Source of the DNA: Alphaproteobacteria bacterium
GTDB lineage: Bacteria; Pseudomonadota; Alphaproteobacteria; Rhodobacterales; Rhodobacteraceae
DNA length: 64,000 bases
NCBI GenBank assembly: GCA_030425185.1
Contig: JAUIAU010000003.1
Coordinates: forward strand, 85,511 to 149,510
Direction of reading: 5' to 3'
The translations under genes were made by a program, and so were the position numbers. Every line of letters starts with the position of its first letter. The first letter of the stretch is position 1. This document shows, piece by piece, positions 1 to 6,935 of the stretch. Below the pieces are notes generated by a model that was not told where the DNA came from, did not search any database, and worked only from the letters and a program-made list of their open reading frames with translations.

Positions 1-98
1 AAACCGACACCGTCGATCTCCGAGCCGATCGGGCCGCCGCACCCTGCCAGCGCAAGGCCAAGCGACAACAGGACGGGGGGCATCAGGAAAGCGCGCAT
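1..98 (-). CDS. Lipoprotein of the Flp/Tad pilus locus, 5' part only
   Basis: Only the first 32 codons lie in the window; the gene runs off the left edge. Its ATG starts three bases after the cpaC stop codon, so it is in the same transcript. The visible peptide has a hydrophobic leader ending in the lipobox LALAGC, with Cys20 as the acylated residue followed by GG, so the product should be an outer- or inner-membrane lipoprotein. In alphaproteobacterial Tad loci the gene after cpaC is usually a CpaD-type lipoprotein or an OmpA-family protein. The position suggests one of these, but too little is visible to choose. Confidence 0.7.
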   Translation of the reverse strand, partial: MRAFLMPPVLLSLGLALAGCGGPIGSEIDGVG

Positions 99-101
99 CG
101 A

Positions 102-1541
102 TCAGTCCAGCACATAACCATAGGGAGAGGCGAAGTCCTGCCGCGCGACCTCGCCGGCGGCACCGTTCGTCGGCGCGGGGCGGGTCGATCCGATCATCTG
201 GCCGTTCAGGAAGAATTCGCGTTCGGTCGGGATCGAGATGCGGTCGGTCGGCAGCGCCAGCGCCTCGCCGCTCGTCGGCGTGACGAGATGGGCGGTGACG
301 ATGATCACCAGTTCGGACTGCTCGCGGCTGTAGGACGACGAGCGGAACAGCGCGCCCAGCACGGGGATGTCTCCGAGCCACGGCACCTTGCCCTGCAGGC
401 TGGAGAAGTCATCCTGCAACAGTCCCGCGATGGCAAAGCTCTGGCCGTCGCGCAGTTCCACCGTGGTCTGCGTCTCGCGACGGCTGAAGCCGCTGATCGC
501 GAACGACCCGTCCGAAACGGTCACCGATTCGTCGATGCCGCTGACCGAGGCGTTGAGCGCGAGATTTATGATGCCGTCATCCAGCACGGTCGGCGTGAAC
601 CCGAGTTCGACACCGAACGGCTTGTAGTCCACCGTCACGCCGCCCTGGCCGTCCGACACCGGCACGGGGTACTCGCCCCCCGCAAGGAACGAGGCTTCCT
701 GCCCAGACAACGCGGTCAGGTTCGGCTCTGCCAGCATCCGGACCACGTTGCGCTGCTCCAGCGCCTCGAGCAGCACATTCAGCTGCACCGACGAGTTGCC
801 GATCCCGATGTTGAGCGCGCCTTGCCGGTTGTTCAGCCCCGACAGGTTGTTGGTCGTCCCGAGGCTGGCGAGGCTTCCCGCGGTCGCAAGCGCCCCAGAG
901 CCGCCGAGCAGCCCGTTCACGCCGCTCGCGGTGGTCGAATCCGCGTTGATCCCGATCGCGGCATTCAGCTGCTTCGAGACGGTGCGCTCCATTTCCGCGA
1001 ATCGCACCTTCAGCATCACCTGCTGGGTGCCGCCGACGCTCATCAGGTTCGACACCCGGTCCGGCGCATAGCGTTGGGCCAGCTCCAGTGCGCGGTCCAG
1101 TTTCGAGATGCTCGACACCGTCCCGGACAGCACGATGCCGTCGTTCGCGGTGCGCACCTCGATGTTCTCGCCCGGCATGATCTGCTGCAGGCGTTCCTTG
1201 AATTCGGCGATGTCAGGCGAGACCTGGACCTCGACATTCGTGATCAGCCGCCCGTCTGCGCCAAGCAGGGTGAGGGTCGTGCGACCGGGCGCTTTACCCA
1301 ACACGTAGATGGTCCGGTCCGACAGGGTCGCAATATCTGCGATGGCCGGGTTGGCGACCGACAGCTCGGCGAAGACCGTGTCGCTCTCGACGACGACGGC
1401 CCGGTTCATGGGGACGCTCAGGATGCTGGAGGTCTCGCCCCGCATGACGCGCAGCGTTTCCGACAAGGCCGGTCCGGCAAGCGGAACGGCACAGAGCATG
1501 AGGGCCACGAGGCCCCGTCCAAGGAAACGTCGAAATGTCAT
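102..1541 (-). CDS. cpaC: Type IVb (Flp) pilus secretin CpaC/RcpA
   Basis: This is the outer-membrane secretin ring through which the Flp pilus leaves the cell. The 479-residue product has a signal peptide (residues 1-27, ending near PALSETL). An N-terminal pilus-secretin domain follows (about 30-105), then a BON domain (about 108-168) and a secretin core in the C-terminal half. The core ends in the family signature VPWLGDIPVLGALF, where most relatives have VPGLGDIPVLG. Length is normal for CpaC. An AGGA element lies 5 bases before the ATG. It sits between cpaB and the lipoprotein gene, the usual Tad gene order, and is transcribed with them. The ATPase and platform genes (cpaE, cpaF, tadB, tadC) are presumably beyond the left edge. 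Confidence 0.93.
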   Translation of the reverse strand: MTFRRFLGRGLVALMLCAVPLAGPALSETLRVMRGETSSILSVPMNRAVVVESDTVFAELSVANPAIADIATLSDRTIYVLGKAPGRTTLTLLGADGRLITNVEVQVSPDIAEFKERLQQIMPGENIEVRTANDGIVLSGTVSSISKLDRALELAQRYAPDRVSNLMSVGGTQQVMLKVRFAEMERTVSKQLNAAIGINADSTTASGVNGLLGGSGALATAGSLASLGTTNNLSGLNNRQGALNIGIGNSSVQLNVLLEALEQRNVVRMLAEPNLTALSGQEASFLAGGEYPVPVSDGQGGVTVDYKPFGVELGFTPTVLDDGIINLALNASVSGIDESVTVSDGSFAISGFSRRETQTTVELRDGQSFAIAGLLQDDFSSLQGKVPWLGDIPVLGALFRSSSYSREQSELVIIVTAHLVTPTSGEALALPTDRISIPTEREFFLNGQMIGSTRPAPTNGAAGEVARQDFASPYGYVLD

Positions 1542-1703
1542 GTGATCCTGCCTCTATGATCACGTGAATGCGGGATCTTCGCCCCGTTCTTGAACGACCA
1601 TGCCCCGAAATGGCTTTTCATGCAAGAATCAAGGCTCTCTGGCCCGTTCCTGAATTGAGACGGCCCCGCCGACAGGACAGGGCCGCCTGACCGATCCCCC
1701 GGA

Positions 1704-2540
1704 TCAGTTGGTGCAGGGGATCTGCATCGTGACCACTTCCGAGCCCTTGCGGGTGCGGATGGTGCAGACTTCCGGCGCCTGCTCGACCACTTCGACCGGG
1801 CGTTCGACCCCCAGAAGCTGGTCCGAGTCGACCTCGACATCCTGCGCCACGGTGTCGTCCGAGACCCCGACCAGCGCCAGCGACAGACGCCCCGTCGCCT
1901 GCGCCTGCGCGAGCGATGCGATCTGCTCGGGCTTGGCTTCGACGGTCACGGTGCGCGCGATCGAGGGACGGTTGCGGTCGATATCGTCGTCCTGGTCGAT
2001 GGCTATGATCTGGACGTTGGCCTGGATCAGCCGTGTCACGTCGCGGCCGTTGCCTTCCCCGGTCCAGTAGACATCGACCCGGTCGCCCGGGCGCAGGAAG
2101 CCCGACACGCCGCTGGCGACGTCCACGGTGATCGCGAAGGCGCGCATGCCGCGCCCGAGGCGCGAGGCGACACCGGCGTCCTGGCCCGGCTCGGTCACCT
2201 TCACGCGCAGGATCGGCTCGTCGCGCTCCATCACCCGCAGCACGACGCGCGGATTGTCGTCGCCCTCCGGGAAGAGCTCCAGCGCATCGGCAAAGGCGCC
2301 GGCGGGGACCGCATTCTCGGGCCAGGCCACCGGGCGCACGTCGGCGCGCGTCAGCGGCTCGCCGTAGCGGATCTGCCGGTTGGCGACGAAGACCTCGGTG
2401 GTCGTCACCGCCTCGGCAAGCTTCGCTTGCTGGCTTGCCAGAACGTTCTGGTATTGGGCGATACGGTCCTTGGCCAAGTACATGGCACCGCCGGCGAGGG
2501 CGACCCCGAGGACCAGAACCAGTCCGAAAACTACTCGCAT
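1704..2540 (-). CDS. cpaB: Flp pilus assembly protein CpaB/RcpC
   Basis: CpaB/RcpC is a periplasmic partner of the secretin in the Flp pilus machine. From the chosen ATG the product has 278 residues. It has one N-terminal membrane segment (residues 1-22), a SAF domain (about 45-110) and an RcpC/CpaB domain with the block FLRPGDRVDVYW. Two cysteines in the last 25 residues could form a disulfide. The start was chosen because AAGGAC lies 5 bases upstream of it and the protein then begins with the membrane segment; the frame stays open another 51 codons upstream without homology-like content. It precedes cpaC by 162 bases. No prepilin peptidase (CpaA/TadV) lies between it and the pilin genes, where many loci have one. 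Confidence 0.9.
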   Translation of the reverse strand: MRVVFGLVLVLGVALAGGAMYLAKDRIAQYQNVLASQQAKLAEAVTTTEVFVANRQIRYGEPLTRADVRPVAWPENAVPAGAFADALELFPEGDDNPRVVLRVMERDEPILRVKVTEPGQDAGVASRLGRGMRAFAITVDVASGVSGFLRPGDRVDVYWTGEGNGRDVTRLIQANVQIIAIDQDDDIDRNRPSIARTVTVEAKPEQIASLAQAQATGRLSLALVGVSDDTVAQDVEVDSDQLLGVERPVEVVEQAPEVCTIRTRKGSEVVTMQIPCTN

Positions 2541-2695
2541 TGCTCGTCCTTCCACATTGGCAGCTTTGTTCCGGCCTGTGCGGGAGGGCAGACTCCCGGC
2601 CGGTTTCCTGATCTCACCGTCGCGCCCCGGGATGGTCTGGCGAGGACCAAATCGCGGCGGTTTCCGGGAAAATCTGTGTCCGGAATATGACAAGA

Positions 2696-2718
2696 AGGCC
2701 GCGCATGATGCGCGGCCT
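2696..2718 (-). terminator. Hairpin terminator after flp copy nearest cpaB
   Basis: A perfect 10-bp stem (AGGCCGCGCA / TGCGCGGCCT) with a 3-base loop lies 27 bases after the pilin stop. On the minus strand it is followed by TTCTTG, a weak T tract. It should separate very strong pilin transcription from cpaB expression. Identical copies follow the other two pilin genes. Confidence 0.7.
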
Positions 2719-2745
2719 CCGAGCGGAACGATCCGAAGGGTCGGA

Positions 2746-2943
2746 TTATTCGAACGAGGTCGAGATGGCCTGACCGGTCAGCTGGGTGTCGATGTCCTGG
2801 CTCAGGTCCTGGATGCCGCCCGAGACGACGCCGTAGACGGCGATGCCGAGGCCGACGATGGCGGCGGTCAGCACGACCCAGTCAACGGTCACAGCGCCCG
2901 ACTCGTCGTTGCGGAAGGTGTTTGCAAGCTTGAACAGTTTCAT
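2746..2943 (-). CDS. flp: Flp family type IVb pilin, copy 1 (nearest cpaB)
   Basis: This is the major Flp pilin, a 65-residue prepilin made into adhesive bundled pili by the Tad machine. It has a short basic leader and a class III-type cleavage site after Gly16 (ESG|AVTVDW). A single hydrophobic helix (about residues 20-42) and a polar tail ending STSFE follow, so the mature pilin has 49 residues. The usual Glu5-Tyr6 of mature Flp pilins is replaced by Asp5-Trp6. The ATG at 2943 was chosen because the leader and helix begin there and GAGGG lies about 9 bases upstream; upstream in-frame sequence is leader DNA shared with the repeat. The protein is identical to copies 2 and 3. Confidence 0.93.
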   Translation of the reverse strand: MKLFKLANTFRNDESGAVTVDWVVLTAAIVGLGIAVYGVVSGGIQDLSQDIDTQLTGQAISTSFE

Positions 2944-3167
2944 TTCCGTAGTCCCTCTAGACTGATGATACTCTTGTGTGCCGTCCCGGGCTTTCGTTCG
3001 GGGGCCCCAACCCTCTGACTTCGGAGCCGTCCGTCGCTCTGGACAGCTTCTGTATCGCGCCGGATCGGGGCGGGATTGTGGAAGGTTGCGGGTCTTGTCG
3101 GGACTTTTGCGGTGCGCTTTCGGGGCGCGGGGAGCTGCCCGGTGCAGGGCGTCGCCGCAAAGCAAGA

Positions 3168-3190
3168 AGGCCGCGCATGATGCGCGGCCT
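3168..3190 (-). terminator. Hairpin terminator after flp copy 2
   Basis: It is the exact duplicate of the 10-bp stem, 3-base loop hairpin at 2696-2718, located 27 bases after the stop of the second pilin gene. It should stop transcripts between successive pilin units, so each copy with a promoter would be its own transcription unit. Confidence 0.65.
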
Positions 3191-3217
3191 CCGAGCGGAA
3201 CGATCCGAAGGGTCGGA

Positions 3218-3415
3218 TTATTCGAACGAGGTCGAGATGGCCTGACCGGTCAGCTGGGTGTCGATGTCCTGGCTCAGGTCCTGGATGCCGCCCGAGACGA
3301 CGCCGTAGACGGCGATGCCGAGGCCGACGATGGCGGCGGTCAGCACGACCCAGTCAACGGTCACAGCGCCCGACTCGTCGTTGCGGAAGGTGTTTGCAAG
3401 CTTGAACAGTTTCAT
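3218..3415 (-). CDS. flp: Flp family type IVb pilin, copy 2 (middle)
   Basis: It is base-for-base identical to the pilin gene at 2746-2943, encoding the same 65-residue prepilin with cleavage after Gly16 and Asp5-Trp6 in the mature protein. Its leader is also identical to that of copy 1, so both should be controlled in the same way. The copy adds gene dosage rather than a new pilin type. An assembly collapse or expansion could change the apparent number of these units, since the repeat is longer than a short sequencing read. Confidence 0.92.
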   Translation of the reverse strand: MKLFKLANTFRNDESGAVTVDWVVLTAAIVGLGIAVYGVVSGGIQDLSQDIDTQLTGQAISTSFE

Positions 3416-3639
3416 TTCCGTAGTCCCTCTAGACTGATGATACTCTTGTGTGCCGTCCCGGGCTTTCGTTCGGGGGCCCCAACCCTCTGACTTCGGAGCC
3501 GTCCGTCGCTCTGGACAGCTTCTGTATCGCGCCGGATCGGGGCGGGATTGTGGAAGGTTGCGGGTCTTGTCGGGACTTTTGCGGTGCGCTTTCGGGGCGC
3601 GGGGAGCTGCCCGGTGCAGGGCGTCGCCGCAAAGCAAGA

Positions 3640-3662
3640 AGGCCGCGCATGATGCGCGGCCT
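3640..3662 (-). terminator. Hairpin terminator after flp copy 3
   Basis: This is the third exact copy of the AGGCCGCGCA / TGCGCGGCCT stem-loop, 27 bases after the stop of the upstream-most pilin gene. Confidence 0.65.
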
Positions 3663-3689
3663 CCGAGCGGAACGATCCGAAGGGTCGGA

Positions 3690-3887
3690 TTATTCGAACG
3701 AGGTCGAGATGGCCTGACCGGTCAGCTGGGTGTCGATGTCCTGGCTCAGGTCCTGGATGCCGCCCGAGACGACGCCGTAGACGGCGATGCCGAGGCCGAC
3801 GATGGCGGCGGTCAGCACGACCCAGTCAACGGTCACAGCGCCCGACTCGTCGTTGCGGAAGGTGTTTGCAAGCTTGAACAGTTTCAT
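3690..3887 (-). CDS. flp: Flp family type IVb pilin, copy 3 (upstream-most)
   Basis: The coding sequence is identical to the other two pilin genes (65 residues, cleavage after Gly16, hydrophobic helix, STSFE end). What differs is the DNA upstream of the ATG: the leader diverges immediately before the start codon except for a shared GAGGGAC Shine-Dalgarno area 7-8 bases upstream. This copy is therefore probably the ancestral one or the one with a distinct promoter, and the two downstream copies arose with a different leader. No gene lies between it and the divergent lytic transglycosylase; the 287-base gap holds both promoters. Confidence 0.92.
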   Translation of the reverse strand: MKLFKLANTFRNDESGAVTVDWVVLTAAIVGLGIAVYGVVSGGIQDLSQDIDTQLTGQAISTSFE

Positions 3888-4129
3888 GGTGGTGTCCCTC
3901 TGGAAGACGTTGGTTGATCGATGTTGCTCGTCCGATTTGCCCGTGCCCCGTTTCCCTCTGGAGCATCCGTTCGCCTCGGCATGGAGAGAAATTGCCTGCC
4001 GAATCGGGCAACAACTGGGCGCAGGCGGGATCATTTCAGGTCCGGCGGCCCGCGCATCTGGTCTGTAACGCCTGCCCGGGCCGGCCTCCCGGTTCCGGGC
4101 GCTGGCCGTCCGGCGCGTCCGCTGCTAGG

Positions 4130-4160
4130 CTGTGGATAACCGGGAAAACCCGATCCACAG
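4130..4160 (+). promoter_or_regulatory. Leader hairpin containing a consensus DnaA box
   Basis: An 8-bp perfect inverted repeat CTGTGGAT / ATCCACAG encloses a 4-bp CGGG / CCCG stem with an AAAA loop, 15 bases before the transglycosylase ATG. The left arm reads TTATCCACA on the minus strand (4131-4139), the classic DnaA box. The right arm (CGATCCACA) is a near match. It may be an mRNA leader hairpin, a DnaA-responsive site, or both. Confidence 0.45.
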
Positions 4161-4174
4161 GCAGGAACCCCCAC

Positions 4175-4975
4175 ATGCGGCCCGCGATCCTCGCATTGGT
4201 GCTGGCACTGGTCCCCGGGGCGGCGGCCGCCGAGGCACCACGTCCCTTCCCGGACTTCACATTCAAGCGGGTCACGCCGCCGCCGCCCGGCACCACGCGC
4301 CGGATCACCGTGCAGATCACCCCGCCCGAACCCGAATTGCCCGCGGCGCCGGTATCCGGCGCGACGGCGGCCGCCCCGGCTGTCGCCGATCCGCAGGTCA
4401 CCGCCTTCTGGTCGGCGGTGGGCACCGGGCTCGCCGAGGCCTCGCCCGCGCGCCTTGCGTTGGCCGAAGAGGCGGTGCGCCGGGCCGGGATCGACGGGCC
4501 GAAGCTGCAGGACCTGCAGGCGCTCGCCGCCGCACATGGCCGCCACCTGCTGGAACTGACCATTGGGCGGCGGGTCTCGCCCGCGCTTGCGCTGGCGGTG
4601 ATCTCGGTCGAATCGTCGGGCCGCCCGGAAGCGGTCAGCCGAGCAGGGGCGGAAGGGCTGATGCAGCTGATGCCCGCCACCGCGACCCGATTCGGGGTCA
4701 CCGACAGCCTCGACCCTGCCCAGAACATCGACGGCGGGGTCGCCTATCTCGACTGGCTGATGGGCCGGTTCGGCGGTGACCCGGTGCTGGCCCTTGCCGG
4801 CTACAACGCGGGCGAGAACGCGGTGATCGGCGCGGGCGGGGTGCCCGAGTATGCCGAGACCCGCGCCTATGTCCCGAAGGTCATCGCGGCATGGGCGGTT
4901 GCCAAGGGGCTGTGCCTGACCCCGCCCGACCTTGCGAGCGACGGCTGCGTCTTCGCCTCGATGGCGGCGCGCTGA
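4175..4975 (+). CDS. Secreted lytic transglycosylase (SLT family)
   Basis: The product cleaves the MurNAc-GlcNAc bond of peptidoglycan in the periplasm, releasing 1,6-anhydro-MurNAc. It has 266 residues with a signal peptide cut after about AAAAEA (residues 1-20) and a proline/alanine-rich spacer. The C-terminal SLT domain (about 125-245) has catalytic Glu146 in SVESSG, then GLMQLMP (161-167) and the GYNAG block (209-213). The start was placed at the ATG that begins the signal peptide, with AGGAA about 9 bases upstream. It is divergent from the pilin genes. Family members next to pilus or secretion loci often remodel the wall for the machine; that link is inference here. Confidence 0.88.
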   Translation: MRPAILALVLALVPGAAAAEAPRPFPDFTFKRVTPPPPGTTRRITVQITPPEPELPAAPVSGATAAAPAVADPQVTAFWSAVGTGLAEASPARLALAEEAVRRAGIDGPKLQDLQALAAAHGRHLLELTIGRRVSPALALAVISVESSGRPEAVSRAGAEGLMQLMPATATRFGVTDSLDPAQNIDGGVAYLDWLMGRFGGDPVLALAGYNAGENAVIGAGGVPEYAETRAYVPKVIAAWAVAKGLCLTPPDLASDGCVFASMAAR

Positions 4976-4984
4976 GGCGCCTCA
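4973..4984. other. 12-bp palindrome made of two convergent stop codons
   Basis: TGAGGCGCCTCA is a perfect palindrome whose two arms are the stop codons of the transglycosylase (plus) and of the small GNAT gene (minus). It leaves only 6 bases between the convergent genes and no room for a normal terminator. Confidence 0.6.
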
Positions 4985-5281
4985 GACCTGGAAGGCGTCA
5001 GCCCATTCCGGGTGCTTGCGCCGCTGTGCGTTCACGAAGGGGCAGAGCGGCACGATCTTGCGCCCCTCCGCCCGGGCATCCGCCACCAGCCGGGCGACGA
5101 GGGCCTGCCCGGCCCCCGTGCCCCTGAGGGCGTCGTCCACCTCCGTGTGGTCGGCGATCCACAGCGTCTCGCCCGCGACGGAAAAGGTCAGCTCTGCCGC
5201 CGCGCCGTCGTGCGACAGGACGAACCGGCCGTGGCCGCCGTCGATGTGACGGACGATGTCGAAGGGCGCGTCCTCAGACAA
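4982..5281 (-). CDS. Small GNAT acetyltransferase (YjdJ/Gcn5-related type)
   Basis: The 99-residue product matches the short single-domain GNAT type. The acetyl-CoA loop appears as VDDALRGTGAGQALV (about 48-62), followed by a PLCPFV strand near the C-terminus, as in small YjdJ-like proteins. It starts with TTG at 5281, overlapping the end of scoB by 8 bases, with GAGG about 6 bases upstream inside scoB; no ATG fits better. Translational coupling to scoB is likely. The substrate is unknown. Placement at the end of an acetoacetyl-CoA operon suggests an acyl-CoA related role, but that is only context. Confidence 0.8.
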   Translation of the reverse strand: MSEDAPFDIVRHIDGGHGRFVLSHDGAAAELTFSVAGETLWIADHTEVDDALRGTGAGQALVARLVADARAEGRKIVPLCPFVNAQRRKHPEWADAFQV

Positions 5282-5900
5282 TCGTCGCCTCGGTGGCGGC
5301 GCGGAGCGCCTCCTCGCTGACGCCGTCGGCCAGCTCGACGATCTTCAGGCCGCCCTCGACCACGTCCAGAACGCCGAGGTTGGTGATGATCCGGTCCACC
5401 ACGCCCTGTCCGGTCAGCGGCAGCGTGCAGGACTTGAGCACCTTCGATTCGCCCGCCTTGTTGGTGTGGTCCATCACCACGACCACCCGGCCGACCCCGG
5501 CGACGAGGTCCATCGCCCCGCCCATGCCCTTGATCAGCTTGCCCGGGATCATCCAGTTCGCGAGGTCGCCCTTCTCGTCGACTTCCATGGCGCCGAGGAT
5601 CGCCATCGCGATCTTGCCGCCGCGGATCATGCCGAAGCTCTGCGCGCTGTCGAAATAGACCGAGTGGGGCAGTTCCGTGATGGTCTGCTTGCCGGCGTTG
5701 ATGAGGTCGGCGTCTTCCTCGCCCGCGATCGGGAACGGACCCATGCCGAGCATCCCGTTCTCGGACTGCAGCGTGACGTTCACGCCCTCGGGGATGTAGT
5801 TCGACACCAGCGTCGGAATCCCGATGCCGAGGTTGACGTACATCCCGTCTTCAAGCTCCTGCGCGGCACGTGCCGCCATCTGGTTGCGGTCCCAGGGCAT
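5274..5900 (-). CDS. scoB: 3-oxoacid CoA-transferase subunit B
   Basis: This is the beta subunit of succinyl-CoA:3-ketoacid CoA-transferase, which moves CoA from succinyl-CoA to acetoacetate to give acetoacetyl-CoA for thiolysis. It has 208 residues. It carries the glycine-rich LGIGIPT block (24-30) and the catalytic glutamate in SENGMLGMGP (Glu47), which forms the glutamyl-CoA thioester. It begins one base after the stop of a 75-residue unknown gene that separates it from scoA, and overlaps the GNAT gene downstream. The family includes acetate- and butyrate-acetoacetate transferases, so the acyl donor could differ. Acetoacetate use fits the BKACE enzyme of the pca cluster at 46.9 kb. Confidence 0.9.
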   Translation of the reverse strand: MPWDRNQMAARAAQELEDGMYVNLGIGIPTLVSNYIPEGVNVTLQSENGMLGMGPFPIAGEEDADLINAGKQTITELPHSVYFDSAQSFGMIRGGKIAMAILGAMEVDEKGDLANWMIPGKLIKGMGGAMDLVAGVGRVVVVMDHTNKAGESKVLKSCTLPLTGQGVVDRIITNLGVLDVVEGGLKIVELADGVSEEALRAATEATIV

Positions 5901-5901
5901 C

Positions 5902-6129
5902 TCAATCCTCGTTCTCTCGGGGTTCCGTCGCGACGCCGAGCGCGTGCGACAGCATGTGGGCGGATTCCATGTTCATCATCGCGGCGGCGAGCGTGACCGT
6001 GATCATCGGGTCGCGGGACACGGTCGACTCGCCGAAGCGCGCCGTGGCGACGCGATTGGCCTGGTGCAGATACTGAACCATGCGCTTTGCCGCGTGGGGC
6101 GGCAGGGCGCGGAGAAGGTCGTTGTCCAT
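5902..6129 (-). CDS. Conserved-looking 75-residue protein between scoA and scoB
   Basis: I do not recognise this family. The ATG at 6129 has a strong GGGAGGG about 8 bases upstream that overlaps the scoA end. The stop is one base before the scoB ATG, so the gene is plainly part of the operon and likely translated. The sequence is soluble-looking, with two alternating helices: a basic start (LLRALPPHAAKRMVQYL) and a methionine-rich segment (AAAMMNMESAHMLSHAL, about 49-65). There is no signal peptide or membrane segment. Being wedged between the two subunits of an obligate heteromer suggests a small accessory or regulatory subunit. That is inference. Confidence 0.75.
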   Translation of the reverse strand: MDNDLLRALPPHAAKRMVQYLHQANRVATARFGESTVSRDPMITVTLAAAMMNMESAHMLSHALGVATEPRENED

Positions 6130-6142
6130 CGCTTGCCCTCCC

Positions 6143-6838
6143 TCAGGCAGCGCGCACGGTGCGCTGTTCGATCCGTTTCTCGTGCTCGCCCTGGATCAGG
6201 CGGTGAACGTAGATGCCGGGCAGGTGGATCGCGTCGGGCTCGAGGCTGCCGACCGGCACGATCTCTTCCACTTCCATCACGCAGACCTTCCCGCACATCG
6301 CGGCGGGCGGGTTGAAGTTGCGTGCCGTCTTGCGGAACACCGCGTTGCCGGTCTCGTCGGCCTTCCACGCCTTCACGATCGACAGGTCCGCGAAGATCCC
6401 GCGTTCGAGGATATAGGTCTGGCCGTCGAAGTCCTTGTGCTCCTTGCCCTCGGCGATGACGGTGCCGACACCGGTTTTGGTGTAGAAGCCCGGGATGCCC
6501 GCGCCCCCGGCCCGCATGCGCTCGGCCAGCGTGCCCTGCGGGTTGAACTCGAGCTCCAGCTCGCCCGACAGGTACTGGCGCATGAACTCGGCGTTCTCGC
6601 CGACATACGAGGACATCATCTTCTTGATCTGCCGGGTCTGGAGCAGCACGCCCAGCCCGAAGTCGTCGACGCCCGCGTTGTTCGAGGCCACCGTCAGGTC
6701 CTTCACGCCCGAGTCGCGGATCGCCGCGATCAGGAGCTCGGGGATGCCGCAGAGGCCGAAGCCCCCCGCGGCGATCAGCATACCGTCGTGCAGAAGCCCG
6801 TCGAGCGCCTCGGCGGCACTGCCGTAGATCTTTTTCAT
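6143..6838 (-). CDS. scoA: 3-oxoacid CoA-transferase subunit A
   Basis: This is the alpha subunit of the 3-oxoacid CoA-transferase. The 231-residue protein has the glycine-rich CoA-binding stretch AAGGFGLCGIPELL near residues 23-36 and the TVASNNAG strand that follows in this family. The start was set at MKKIYG because GGAGGGG lies about 6 bases upstream. It heads a four-gene operon (scoA, 75-residue unknown, scoB, GNAT) whose members are 1-13 bases apart or overlap. The enzyme lets the cell use acetoacetate from ketone bodies, PHB turnover or, here, possibly the BKACE reaction of protocatechuate catabolism. Confidence 0.9.
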   Translation of the reverse strand: MKKIYGSAAEALDGLLHDGMLIAAGGFGLCGIPELLIAAIRDSGVKDLTVASNNAGVDDFGLGVLLQTRQIKKMMSSYVGENAEFMRQYLSGELELEFNPQGTLAERMRAGGAGIPGFYTKTGVGTVIAEGKEHKDFDGQTYILERGIFADLSIVKAWKADETGNAVFRKTARNFNPPAAMCGKVCVMEVEEIVPVGSLEPDAIHLPGIYVHRLIQGEHEKRIEQRTVRAA

Positions 6839-6935
6839 GAAGTCCCCTCCGGTATGGAATGTCGCAGCGTTTGTGACGAGGGGGCAGGGGGCTGTCAACG
6901 CCGACCGCCGCAGCGCGGCGGCGCGGCGCGCCCGA

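Larger units (their letters stand above)
2691..3887 (-). repeat. Perfect tandem repeat (472-bp unit, 2.5 copies) carrying three flp genes
   Basis: Unit 1 (2691-3162) and unit 2 (3163-3634) match at every base I compared. Unit 3 (3635-3887) matches for 253 bases up to the pilin start codon and then diverges. Each unit has, in the direction of transcription, a pilin gene and a downstream hairpin terminator. Units 1 and 2 also share an identical 219-base leader upstream of the pilin ATG. The leader of copy 3 is different apart from the Shine-Dalgarno area (GAGGGAC). Identity across non-coding as well as coding bases points to recent amplification or ongoing gene conversion rather than selection on the protein. 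Confidence 0.95.

Noticed and set aside
2691..3887. CRISPR or phage-like repeat array
   Set aside because: Units are 472 bp with full pilin genes, and there are no short repeats with unique spacers.
4130..4160. Replication origin
   Set aside because: A single consensus DnaA box with one near match and no AT-rich unwinding region or dnaA/hemE/parA neighbours; a local regulatory hairpin is more likely.
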